A stretch of 64,000 nt of DNA from Oribacterium sp. C9 (lineage in GTDB: Bacteria > Bacillota > Clostridia > Lachnospirales > Lachnospiraceae). Of the stretch, positions 9,171-17,185 are shown piece by piece. The position numbers and the translations under genes were made by a program. The stretch is from the NCBI RefSeq assembly GCF_002007235.1, contig NZ_MUHW01000019.1, positions 19,240 to 83,239 on the forward strand, read 5' to 3'. The first letter of the stretch is position 1, and the number at the start of each line of letters is the position of its first letter. Below the pieces are notes generated by a model. It worked only from the letters and a program-made list of their open reading frames with translations, was not told the DNA's origin and did no database searches.

Positions 9171-9917
9171 ATGGTCTTTTTTGCAAAAACGGATAAGGGC
9201 CGCAAAAGACGTATGAATCAGGATTATGTCTTTGCGACCGATCAGGCAATAGGCGCATTACCCAACCTTTTCCTTCTTGCCGACGGTATGGGAGGTCATA
9301 AGGCGGGAGACTACGCCTCACGTTTCGCTGTGGAAGAACTAAAGAAGTACATCGCAGATGCCCCAAAGGATCTGCCCTGCATTCAGCTCATACAGGATGC
9401 CATAAGAGACGTTAACGAACGTCTTTATGAACTGTCCATGGAGGATGAAAACCTGAACGGAATGGGTACGACTCTCGTCACCGCATTTTTAGATGGCAGC
9501 AATCTGACTGTGAGCAATATCGGCGATTCCCGTGCATATCTCGTACACGGAAACAGTATCAGACAGATCACCAGGGATCACTCCTATGTTGAAGAGATGA
9601 TAAGACGTGGTCTCATGCGCCGCGGTTCAAAAGAGTACCTGAATTCCAGAAACATTATCACAAGAGCCGTCGGAATCGAGCCAAAGGTGACTGCGGATTT
9701 CTTTGAGATCGAACTTTCAGAGGGTGATTACCTTCTTTTATGCTCCGACGGTCTGACCAATATGGTGGACAACGAAAGTATACGTAATATCATACGTGAA
9801 AGAAGCTCTGTGCTTGAGAAGGTACAGGCTCTTATAGATATGGCCAATATCAATGGCGGTAAGGATAATATAGGCATCGTACTTGTTGATCCTTACAGAG
9901 AGGAGGTTGAATCATGA
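9171..9917 (+). CDS. prpC: PP2C-type serine/threonine phosphatase (PrpC/Stp family)
   Basis: This Mn2+-dependent protein phosphatase reverses phosphorylation by the kinase encoded next to it. The PP2C metal-binding motifs LLADGMGGHKAGDYAS, SNIGDSRAYL and LCSDGLTNMVDNE are all present in 248 residues. The upstream site is AAGGAGTGACTG before ATG 9171. The stop codon overlaps the kinase start by 4 nt (ATGA), the usual arrangement for the phosphatase-kinase pair that controls cell-wall growth and translation in Firmicutes. Confidence 0.93.
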   Translation: MVFFAKTDKGRKRRMNQDYVFATDQAIGALPNLFLLADGMGGHKAGDYASRFAVEELKKYIADAPKDLPCIQLIQDAIRDVNERLYELSMEDENLNGMGTTLVTAFLDGSNLTVSNIGDSRAYLVHGNSIRQITRDHSYVEEMIRRGLMRRGSKEYLNSRNIITRAVGIEPKVTADFFEIELSEGDYLLLCSDGLTNMVDNESIRNIIRERSSVLEKVQALIDMANINGGKDNIGIVLVDPYREEVES

Positions 9918-12067
9918 TGGTTCATGAAGGACAGATTCTGGATGACCGTTACAAGATCAACTCCCTCATAGGTCAGGGCGGCATGAGCTATGTATACCGT
10001 GCCACTGACGTAAAGATGGGACGCGAAGTCGCCATAAAGGTACTGAAGGAAGAGTACTGTGAAGATACAGAGTTCATTCGCAAATTCCAGAATGAAGCTC
10101 AGGCTGCCGCAAAGCTCAATCACCCCAATATAGTCGGGGTCTATGACATAGTAGACAACCATAAAAACAAGACCCACTATATAGTTATGGAGCTTGTGGA
10201 GGGAATCACTCTTAAGTCCTACATCCAGAGAAAGGGACGCATGGATTCCAAGGAAGCCATCGCCATCGCTCTTCAGGTAGTAGGCGGTATAGATCAGGCT
10301 CATAAAAACGGAATAGTTCATAGAGATATCAAGCCTCAGAACATGATAGTTGCAAGCGACGGTACTGTGAAGGTTGCGGATTTCGGAATCGCAAGAGCCG
10401 CCACTCAGCAGACTGTCAATACTACGGTCATGGGCTCTGTGCATTATATCTCACCTGAACAGGCCCGCTCGGGTCAGTCGGATGAGCGCTCTGATATTTA
10501 CAGCTTCGGATGCACACTTTATGAGATGCTGACCGGAAAGGTTCCGTATGACGGAAGCACTTCGGTAGCCGTAGTATTCGCGCACCTTGAAAATCCTATA
10601 CCAAAGGTTTCAAAGCTTGTTCCTGATGTTTATCCGGCTCTTGATTTCATCGTTTCCAAAAGTATGCAGAAGTCTCCGGGCAAACGTTATCAGCATATCG
10701 ACGAGCTCGGAAAAGACCTGCAGAAGGCAATAAAGGATCCTTCCGGTTCCTTTATGAAGGGACGTATACCTGAGGATCTCGGTGAGACGAGAGTCCTTTC
10801 AGCCGAAGAGCTCTCTGATATAAAAGCCATGCAGAAGGCATCTGAATCCGGAAGCAACGATTCAAATGCTTCAGCTTCACAGGACGAGCATAAGCTCATC
10901 AATGACAAGACCTTCATGATATACCGCACCATAACCATCGCCTGCGGAATATGCATACTGATCATCGTTCTCATCATCGCGAAGAACATGATAAGCTTTT
11001 TCCGGGATGCCCACGCGCCTCTCGAGACCAGCACTGCGGCAGTTACCTCAGAAGCCGCTGAGACCAGTGAGGTCAGCATCACCATCTCGGCTCTGGAAAC
11101 ACATCTTCAGAGCATAATCGGTCTCTCCGTGGAAGAGGCTCAGCAAGAGCTTCGCGAGTACAAGATCCGTATCGAGGTCGTAAAGGAAGAGTACTCTGAC
11201 AGATACAATGAGGGAGTCATCATAAGCTACCCTGACGGAAACTACTCCGCCGGAGACACCATAAAAGTCACTGTGTCCAAGGGGGCTCAAACCATAGTCT
11301 TCTACGATAAGGATGATCCTTCGACACTGGATGCACTTCACGCCACCACCATACAGGATATGGAGCGCCAGCTGAACGATCGTGACATACAGTTCAAGGT
11401 CGTGGAGACATACTCGGATACCATCCCTGAGGGCTATATCATAAGCACCAACAAGCCGGACTCTTCAGGACCTGATCCTCTGGAGATCTATGTCTCCAAA
11501 GGTCTGGATGCCAACATGGTCAATGTTCCCGACCTGACAGGCTTCTCTGAAGATGATGCTATAACGACCCTTCAGCTTCTTGATCTTGTTCCGGGAGACA
11601 TCACATATATGCCGGATCAGACCAGAGCAGAAGGCAAGGTCACAGGCCAGTCTGTAAAGGCCGGTGCAGCCACTCTCAAGGGCAGTACAGTGGACCTGAC
11701 AGTCTCTTCAGGTCCTGACGGAGATACAGGTATAAAGAATTCAGATAATCAGAGCTCTAACCAGGGTTCAGATGATGACTCCTGGTATGGCTCCATCAAT
11801 ACAGTAGTTCCTTTAGGAAAGGTCTCTGAGCCGGGAGCCAACGGAACAACACTTGTATCCATCAGACTTCGTCAGGATGTCAACGGTGAAGAGCGCTACA
11901 AAACTCTTCAGAGAGCACGTTCCTATGAAGTTGGAACCGAGCTTCAGGTTGTATTCCCTAAGATAAAGGGAGAAGCAGGCGTACCTCTCGGTATAGTAGA
12001 AGTTGTAGATGCAGCTACAGATACTGTCATAGCTTCATATGTATGTAACTTCGCTCCTGCAGAGTAA
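9914..12067 (+). CDS. prkC: PASTA-domain serine/threonine protein kinase (PrkC/Stk1 family)
   Basis: This transmembrane kinase senses cell-wall fragments. The cytoplasmic kinase domain (about residues 10-275) has GQGGMSYVY, catalytic HRDIKPQN and DFG. One membrane helix lies at about 339-360. Three extracellular PASTA-like repeats follow (about 395-455, 460-520, 525-590), each with a proline/glycine signature such as VPDLTGF. A Ser/Asn-rich linker and a further C-terminal beta domain of about 100 residues end the protein. It is 717 residues long and overlaps prpC by 4 nt. GAGGAGG sits just upstream. The terminal domain beyond the PASTA units is not standard in short homologues. Confidence 0.93.
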   Translation: MMVHEGQILDDRYKINSLIGQGGMSYVYRATDVKMGREVAIKVLKEEYCEDTEFIRKFQNEAQAAAKLNHPNIVGVYDIVDNHKNKTHYIVMELVEGITLKSYIQRKGRMDSKEAIAIALQVVGGIDQAHKNGIVHRDIKPQNMIVASDGTVKVADFGIARAATQQTVNTTVMGSVHYISPEQARSGQSDERSDIYSFGCTLYEMLTGKVPYDGSTSVAVVFAHLENPIPKVSKLVPDVYPALDFIVSKSMQKSPGKRYQHIDELGKDLQKAIKDPSGSFMKGRIPEDLGETRVLSAEELSDIKAMQKASESGSNDSNASASQDEHKLINDKTFMIYRTITIACGICILIIVLIIAKNMISFFRDAHAPLETSTAAVTSEAAETSEVSITISALETHLQSIIGLSVEEAQQELREYKIRIEVVKEEYSDRYNEGVIISYPDGNYSAGDTIKVTVSKGAQTIVFYDKDDPSTLDALHATTIQDMERQLNDRDIQFKVVETYSDTIPEGYIISTNKPDSSGPDPLEIYVSKGLDANMVNVPDLTGFSEDDAITTLQLLDLVPGDITYMPDQTRAEGKVTGQSVKAGAATLKGSTVDLTVSSGPDGDTGIKNSDNQSSNQGSDDDSWYGSINTVVPLGKVSEPGANGTTLVSIRLRQDVNGEERYKTLQRARSYEVGTELQVVFPKIKGEAGVPLGIVEVVDAATDTVIASYVCNFAPAE

Positions 12068-12078
12068 ACATTATGCAT

Positions 12079-12124
12079 AAAGAACCTTCGTATCATCTGC
12101 ATGACAGGATACGTAAGGTTCTTT
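12079..12124 (+). terminator. Probable terminator after prkC
   Basis: The arms AAAGAACCTTCGTATC and its near-perfect complement ending in AAGGTTCTTT form a stem of about 16 bp with one bulge. The U-run is short (TTTAT), so termination may be partial before rsgA. Confidence 0.55.
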
Positions 12125-12157
12125 ATCTCAGATATATAGTTTTTTATCGAGGTGAAA

Positions 12158-13138
12158 ATGCCGTTAAAAGGAAAAATATACAAAGGAATAGGCGGATTCT
12201 ACTATGTCCACACTCCTGAGGGAGATTACGAGTGCCGTGCAAAGGGCATCTTCAGAAATCGTAACGAAAAGCCCCTTGTGGGTGATGATGCTGAGATCGA
12301 GCCTGTACAGGACAGCGAGAAGGAGCGTGAAGGCTCCGTTATACGCATTCTTCCCAGAAAGAATCAGCTGATCCGTCCTGAAGTTGCAAATATCGATCAG
12401 GCTGTGGTGGTTTTTGCATTGAAACACCCTGACCCTAACCTGAGCCTTTTGGACAGGTTCCTGATAAACATGGAACAGAAGGATATACCTGTTGTTATCT
12501 TCTTTAACAAGGTGGATCTCATAGATTCCGCTGAACCTGAGGAAGAGCCCGTGGATGATGATATACCTTCCTATAAAAAGAAAAAAAAGGACAGAGCCCA
12601 GTTCATACCTGAGATCCACTCGGATCACCCGGAGCTCATACCTGAGATATACAGAAGAGCCGGCTATAAGGTCCTGGAGATAAGCACCAGATCCGGTGAC
12701 TGCTACGATAAGATCATGGAAGTCCTTCAGGGGAAGACCACGGTTCTTTCAGGCCCCAGTGGAGTGGGTAAATCCTCTATAACCAACCTTATCCATCCTG
12801 AAGCCAATATGGAGATAGGGGAGCTCAGCAAAAAGATAGAGCGTGGAAAGAACACCACGAGACATACAGAGTTCTTTTACATAGATGATGACACCTATGT
12901 TCTGGATACCCCGGGGTTCACTTCACTCTATATAAACGACATAGAGACCGACAGACTCATGTATTATTTTCCTGAATTTGAAAAATACAGGCATGACTGT
13001 CGTTTCAAGACCTGTATCCATATAGGAGAAAACGACTGCGCCGTAAAAAAAGCGGTACAGGAGGGTCTGATTTCAAAAGAACGCTACGAAAGCTACGTTC
13101 TTCTCTATGACGAACTTAAATCACAAAGGAGATACTGA
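12158..13138 (+). CDS. rsgA: Ribosome small-subunit maturation GTPase RsgA
   Basis: RsgA is a circularly permuted GTPase that checks late 30S assembly. The 326-residue protein has an N-terminal OB fold (about 1-70), the G-domain with G4-like FNKVDL before Walker A GPSGVGKSS, the G3 element DTPGF, and a C-terminal zinc knuckle with the spacing Cys-x4-Cys-x-His-x5-Cys (CRFKTCIHIGENDC). GAGG lies 5 nt before ATG 12158; a GTG 6 nt earlier overlaps that site and is less likely. A Lys-rich loop (YKKKKKDRAQ) interrupts the G-domain. It is followed at 5 nt by rpe. Confidence 0.93.
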   Translation: MPLKGKIYKGIGGFYYVHTPEGDYECRAKGIFRNRNEKPLVGDDAEIEPVQDSEKEREGSVIRILPRKNQLIRPEVANIDQAVVVFALKHPDPNLSLLDRFLINMEQKDIPVVIFFNKVDLIDSAEPEEEPVDDDIPSYKKKKKDRAQFIPEIHSDHPELIPEIYRRAGYKVLEISTRSGDCYDKIMEVLQGKTTVLSGPSGVGKSSITNLIHPEANMEIGELSKKIERGKNTTRHTEFFYIDDDTYVLDTPGFTSLYINDIETDRLMYYFPEFEKYRHDCRFKTCIHIGENDCAVKKAVQEGLISKERYESYVLLYDELKSQRRY

Positions 13139-13143
13139 TATTT

Positions 13144-13806
13144 ATGAAGAGTTATTTGTCACCATCCATTTTATCTGCTGATTTCGGAAATTTAACCAAC
13201 AGCATCAAGGCAGCGGAGGAAGCAGGAGCAAAATACATTCATTTCGACATGATGGATGGAACATTTGTCCCTAATATTTCATTCGGAGCCCCTATCATCA
13301 AGGCTGTACGTAAAGACATCAAAAGCTTTTTTGATGTTCACATGATGGTAGAGGAGCCGGGAAGATATATCACTGATGTGGCGAAGGCAGGTGCCGACGG
13401 AATAACTGTTCATCAGGAGGCATGTCTGCACCTTGACCGCACTATCAATCAGATCAAAGAAGCAGGACTCAAGGCCGGTGTCGCACTTAATCCGGCAACA
13501 CCTGTAAACACCCTTGACTATCTCCTTCCCATGCTTGACCTGGTTCTCATAATGACAGTAAATCCGGGATTCGGAGGTCAGAAATTCATTCCTTACACAC
13601 TTGATAAGATCCGCGATCTTAGACAGAAAGCTCAGGAAATGGATCTTCAGCTGAACATCGGTGTAGACGGAGGAGTCACTCTCGACAATATCTCAACCAT
13701 CAGGGATGCCGGTGCCAATTTCTTCATCGCAGGCTCTGCAGTATTCAAGCCTGAAGACAGGATCGGAGAAAATGTTCAGGCATTCAATAAGATCTTAGCG
13801 GACTGA
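13144..13806 (+). CDS. rpe: Ribulose-phosphate 3-epimerase
   Basis: This enzyme interconverts ribulose 5-phosphate and xylulose 5-phosphate in the pentose phosphate pathway. The TIM-barrel signatures SILSADFGNL, HFDMMDGTFVPN, VNPGFGGQKF and VDGGV are all visible in 220 residues. The metal-binding His and Asp residues are kept. An AAAGGAGAT site precedes ATG 13144. The rsgA-rpe neighbourhood is common in Firmicutes. Confidence 0.96.
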   Translation: MKSYLSPSILSADFGNLTNSIKAAEEAGAKYIHFDMMDGTFVPNISFGAPIIKAVRKDIKSFFDVHMMVEEPGRYITDVAKAGADGITVHQEACLHLDRTINQIKEAGLKAGVALNPATPVNTLDYLLPMLDLVLIMTVNPGFGGQKFIPYTLDKIRDLRQKAQEMDLQLNIGVDGGVTLDNISTIRDAGANFFIAGSAVFKPEDRIGENVQAFNKILAD

Positions 13807-13812
13807 CAGCCT

Positions 13813-14676
13813 ATGAAGAAAATAGCAATAATCAATGATCTAAGCGGTGTAGGGCGAAGCTCTTTAAGCATTCAGTTACCGGTAGTCTCTGCTCTTCGTG
13901 TTACAGCCTGTCCGGTTCCAACAGCTATACTCAGCAGCCACACAGCCTTTCAGGAGGTAGCGAAGCTGAACTTCTGCGATAACATGCAGGCTTATTTCGA
14001 TGCATGGAACAAAAACGGCTTCAAATTCGACGGTATCCTCATCGGCTACCTCGGAGATGAAAGAGAGCAGAAGATCATCGAGGAATTCATACTGGAACAG
14101 AAAAAAAGGAATCCGGATGTGAAGGTGATACTGGATCCTGTATTTGCGGATCACGGCAGGCTTTACCGTCATATGTCTGAAAAAAACATAGAAGCCATGA
14201 TCTCCCTTGCGGGTCTAGCGGATCTCATATGCCCGAATCTTACCGAGGCAGCCTGCCTTGTGGACAATGATTACGAAGGTCTGAAGGAAACATTGGACAG
14301 CTGTAACCTTGATTCAGCCAAAGCCATGGTGTTCAATGCCTTGCTCTCGGCACTTCACCATATAACAAAGGGCACTATAGTCATCACAGGAGTGGAGGAG
14401 ACTGATTCTTACGGAAGGTCCTATCTTCTCAATGTACTTTCAGAAGAGGATGGTGATGTCCGTTTTATCCGCACCGAAAAGACAGGAAACAATCGTCCGG
14501 GTACAGGCGATCTTTTCAGCGCCATAGTAGGAGCCAAATTTATAAAGAATATCGATATGGAATCTGCATGTCAGATAGCAGCGGATTTTATCGGTTCAGC
14601 CATCAGACACTCTGATGATGAAAGGGTGCCGGTAGTTGAAGGTGTTCAGTTTGAGGACCTGCTCCACAGACTGTAA
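13813..14676 (+). CDS. Pyridoxamine/pyridoxal kinase-like protein
   Basis: This 287-residue protein is a ribokinase-fold kinase resembling the PdxY/PdxK group, which phosphorylates vitamin B6 vitamers at the 5'-hydroxyl. The start INDLSGVGRSSL, the central VILDPVFADHGRLY block and the C-terminal anion-hole motif GTGDLFSA with catalytic Asp support this. Substrate choice within the family cannot be read from sequence alone; pyridoxamine kinase is the usual annotation. It starts 6 nt after rpe and ends the operon. Confidence 0.85.
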   Translation: MKKIAIINDLSGVGRSSLSIQLPVVSALRVTACPVPTAILSSHTAFQEVAKLNFCDNMQAYFDAWNKNGFKFDGILIGYLGDEREQKIIEEFILEQKKRNPDVKVILDPVFADHGRLYRHMSEKNIEAMISLAGLADLICPNLTEAACLVDNDYEGLKETLDSCNLDSAKAMVFNALLSALHHITKGTIVITGVEETDSYGRSYLLNVLSEEDGDVRFIRTEKTGNNRPGTGDLFSAIVGAKFIKNIDMESACQIAADFIGSAIRHSDDERVPVVEGVQFEDLLHRL

Positions 14677-14695
14677 AATATGGTTTTCTATCAAC

Positions 14696-14724
14696 TTGAA
14701 AAACTATTGAAATAACGCTATAGT
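14696..14724 (+). promoter_or_regulatory. Promoter for serS
   Basis: TTGAAA at 14696-14701 and TATAGT at 14719-14724 are 17 nt apart, leaving a leader of about 50 nt before the serS ATG. No T-box structure fits in that space. Confidence 0.7.
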
Positions 14725-14781
14725 ATTTAGGTGCATTTTTGCACTTTTATTTTAGAAATTTCCGGGAGGAGAGAGAATCTT

Positions 14782-16095
14782 ATGTTAGACATTAAATTTG
14801 TCAGAGAAAATCCGGAACTTGTAAAAGAGAATATCAAGAAGAAGTTCCAGGATGAGAAACTTCCACTGGTTGACGAGGTTATTAAGTTCGATGCGGAAGC
14901 AAGAAAGTGCCAGCAGGAGGCTGACGATCTTCGTGCAAAGAAGAATTCTGTTTCAAAGCAGATCGGTGCACTTATGGCACAGGGAAAGAAAGAAGAAGCT
15001 GAGCAGGTAAAGGCTGAGGTATCTCAGTATTCTGACAGACTTAAGGAGCTTGAGGAGTTACAGCCTAAGCTCAATGAAGAGATCACCAAGAGAATGATGG
15101 TGATTCCTAACATAATCGATCCATCTGTTCCTATCGGTCCGGATGACACTCACAATGTTGAGAACCAGCGCTATGGTGAGCCTGTAGTTCCTGCATTTGA
15201 GGTTCCTTACCACACAGATATCATGGAGTCCTTCGGCGGCGTTGATATGGATGCTGCAGGTCGTGTTGCAGGAAACGGTTTCTACTATCTTGTTGGTGAC
15301 ATCGCACGTCTTCACTCAGCAGTACTCAGCTATGCCCGTGATTTCATGATCAACAGAGGATTTACTTATGTCATCCCTCCATACATGATCCGTTCAAAGG
15401 TAGTTGACGGTGTTATGTCCTTCGCAGAGATGGATGCCATGATGTACAAGATCGAAGGTGAGGATCTTTACCTTATCGGTACATCAGAGCACTCAATGAT
15501 CGGTCGTTTCATCGATCAGATCCTTCCTGCCGATACATTACCACTCACACTTACCTCATATTCACCTTGCTTCCGTAAGGAGAAGGGTTCTCATGGTCTC
15601 GAGGAGCGTGGCGTTTACCGTATCCACCAGTTCGAGAAGCAGGAGATGATCGTTGTATGTGAGCCTGAAGAGTCTATGAACTGGTATGAGAAGTTATGGC
15701 AGAATACTGTTGATTTCTTCCGTTCCATGGACATCCCTGTAAGAACTCTTGAGTGCTGCTCAGGAGATCTTGCAGACCTTAAGGTTAAGTCATGTGACGT
15801 TGAGGCATGGTCACCACGTCAGAAGAAGTATTTCGAGGTTGGTTCATGTTCAAACCTCGGAGATGCTCAGGCAAGACGTCTCAAGATCCGTATCAAGGGT
15901 AAGGACGGCAAGATCCATCTTGCTCATACTCTTAACAACACCTGTGTTGCTCCTCCACGTATGCTTATCGCATTCCTTGAGAATCACCTTCAGGCAGACG
16001 GCAGTGTTACCATTCCTGAGGTTCTCCAGCCATACATGGGCGGAGTCAAGGTCCTCACTCCGAAGTGGAACTCAATCGAGGGCAAGAAGAAATAA
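14782..16095 (+). CDS. serS: Serine-tRNA ligase, with a divergent class II motif 3
   Basis: SerRS charges tRNA-Ser with serine. The N-terminal coiled-coil tRNA arm (about residues 25-110, rich in Lys, Glu and Gln) is followed by the class II catalytic core with motif 2 FRKEKGSHGLEERGVYR. Motif 3 is unusual: it reads NNTCVAPPRMLIAFLEN, keeping the class-defining Arg but lacking the bacterial glycine-rich GSGLAVGR form. ATG 14782 is chosen for GGGAGGAGAG upstream and the canonical MLDIKFVRENPE start; an upstream in-frame start would add 17 residues lying at or before the promoter's expected leader. The protein is 437 residues. Confidence 0.93.
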   Translation: MLDIKFVRENPELVKENIKKKFQDEKLPLVDEVIKFDAEARKCQQEADDLRAKKNSVSKQIGALMAQGKKEEAEQVKAEVSQYSDRLKELEELQPKLNEEITKRMMVIPNIIDPSVPIGPDDTHNVENQRYGEPVVPAFEVPYHTDIMESFGGVDMDAAGRVAGNGFYYLVGDIARLHSAVLSYARDFMINRGFTYVIPPYMIRSKVVDGVMSFAEMDAMMYKIEGEDLYLIGTSEHSMIGRFIDQILPADTLPLTLTSYSPCFRKEKGSHGLEERGVYRIHQFEKQEMIVVCEPEESMNWYEKLWQNTVDFFRSMDIPVRTLECCSGDLADLKVKSCDVEAWSPRQKKYFEVGSCSNLGDAQARRLKIRIKGKDGKIHLAHTLNNTCVAPPRMLIAFLENHLQADGSVTIPEVLQPYMGGVKVLTPKWNSIEGKKK

Positions 16096-16179
16096 GTTAT
16101 CATTGACGTTATTGTACGGCTGTCTAGCTTAAAGAAGTTTCGTATGCATATTTCCGTCGATAACGGGATACAGTTATGT

Positions 16180-16221
16180 AAAACTCCCGACACTGTTCAT
16201 TCAGTGTCAGGAGTTTTTTTC
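16180..16221 (+). terminator. Terminator after serS
   Basis: A stem pairs AAACTCCCGACACTG with CAGTGTCAGGAGTTT and runs into seven or more T residues, a typical rho-independent terminator. Confidence 0.9.
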
Positions 16222-16257
16222 TTTAGAATTGCTTTAGTTTCTTCAAGAATTCGTTCG

Positions 16258-16286
16258 TTGTATATTTAAATTCCTTGACCTATAAT
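16258..16286 (+). promoter_or_regulatory. Promoter for the MacB-like exporter operon
   Basis: TTGTAT at 16258-16263 and a perfect TATAAT at 16281-16286 are 17 nt apart. The expected transcript start near 16293 makes the GTG at 16298 a poor start and supports the TTG at 16343. Confidence 0.75.
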
Positions 16287-16342
16287 GAGACAATAGTGTG
16301 AGCATCGTATCATTAAACTTTTTTACGAAAGAAGGATATATC

Positions 16343-17101
16343 TTGGAACCACTTATTAAGGTTAGGGACTTATATAAAATCTTTAATATTGGCTCCAATA
16401 AAGTCTATGCTCTTAACGGAGTCTCTTTTGACATTTATAAAGGGGAATTTATCGCCATAGTCGGAACCTCCGGCTCAGGTAAGTCCACCTGTCTCAATAT
16501 GCTGGCGGGGCTGGAGGCACCAAGCAAAGGTGTCATCCAGATCGCGAACAAACGTATCGATCGTATGAACGAAGCCCAGCTGGTCAGATTTCGCCGCCAG
16601 AATGTCGGTTTCATTTTCCAGAGCTACAATCTCATCCCGTCCATGAATGCCATAGAGAACGTCGCAATGCCGCTTATGTTCAGAGGTGTGGGGCATGAAG
16701 AACGCATGAAGGCAGCGAAACACTATATGGAGCTGATAGGTATAGGAGATCAGAGCATGCATATGCCCAATCAGATGTCCGGTGGTCAGCAGCAGCGTGT
16801 AGGTATAGCGAGAGCTCTGGTCATAGATCCCCAGATCATCTTTGCGGATGAGCCCACAGGAAACCTTGATTCCCACACGACAGCTGATGTCCTCGATCTC
16901 ATGAAGCGTATAGTCTCGGAGGAGCAGCGCACCATGGTCATGGTAACCCATGATCCGCATATCGCCTCCTGGGCTGACAGACAGCTAAAGGTGGTTGACG
17001 GTCATATAGTTGAGACTGTCATAAACGAATCCAGCCCCATAGAGATAAAGATAAAAGAGGAGAACGGGGAACCGCCTTTCTGTGAAGTCACAGGATCCTG
17101 A
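16343..17101 (+). CDS. ABC transporter ATP-binding protein, MacB/LolD type
   Basis: This 252-residue ATPase energises the exporter formed with the two downstream genes. Walker A GTSGSGKST, the Q-loop FQSYNLIPSMNA, the ABC signature MSGGQQQR and Walker B IIFADEPTGNLDS are intact, and the sequence is of the MacB/LolD/FtsE class. The start is set to TTG 16343 because GAAGGATATATC precedes it and the mapped promoter would leave no leader for the GTG at 16298. The next gene encodes a large membrane-anchored protein and the third encodes the permease. Confidence 0.92.
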   Translation: MEPLIKVRDLYKIFNIGSNKVYALNGVSFDIYKGEFIAIVGTSGSGKSTCLNMLAGLEAPSKGVIQIANKRIDRMNEAQLVRFRRQNVGFIFQSYNLIPSMNAIENVAMPLMFRGVGHEERMKAAKHYMELIGIGDQSMHMPNQMSGGQQQRVGIARALVIDPQIIFADEPTGNLDSHTTADVLDLMKRIVSEEQRTMVMVTHDPHIASWADRQLKVVDGHIVETVINESSPIEIKIKEENGEPPFCEVTGS

Positions 17102-17185
17102 TTTCCCATTCTGACCTTTACATATTAAATACAATTAATGTAATGGATGTTCCGGAGAATAAGCCTTCGGACATTCGGAGGAAGT

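Noticed and set aside
14696..14781. T-box riboswitch upstream of serS
   Set aside because: Only about 50 nt separate the mapped promoter from the start codon and no specifier loop, T-box motif or terminator is present.
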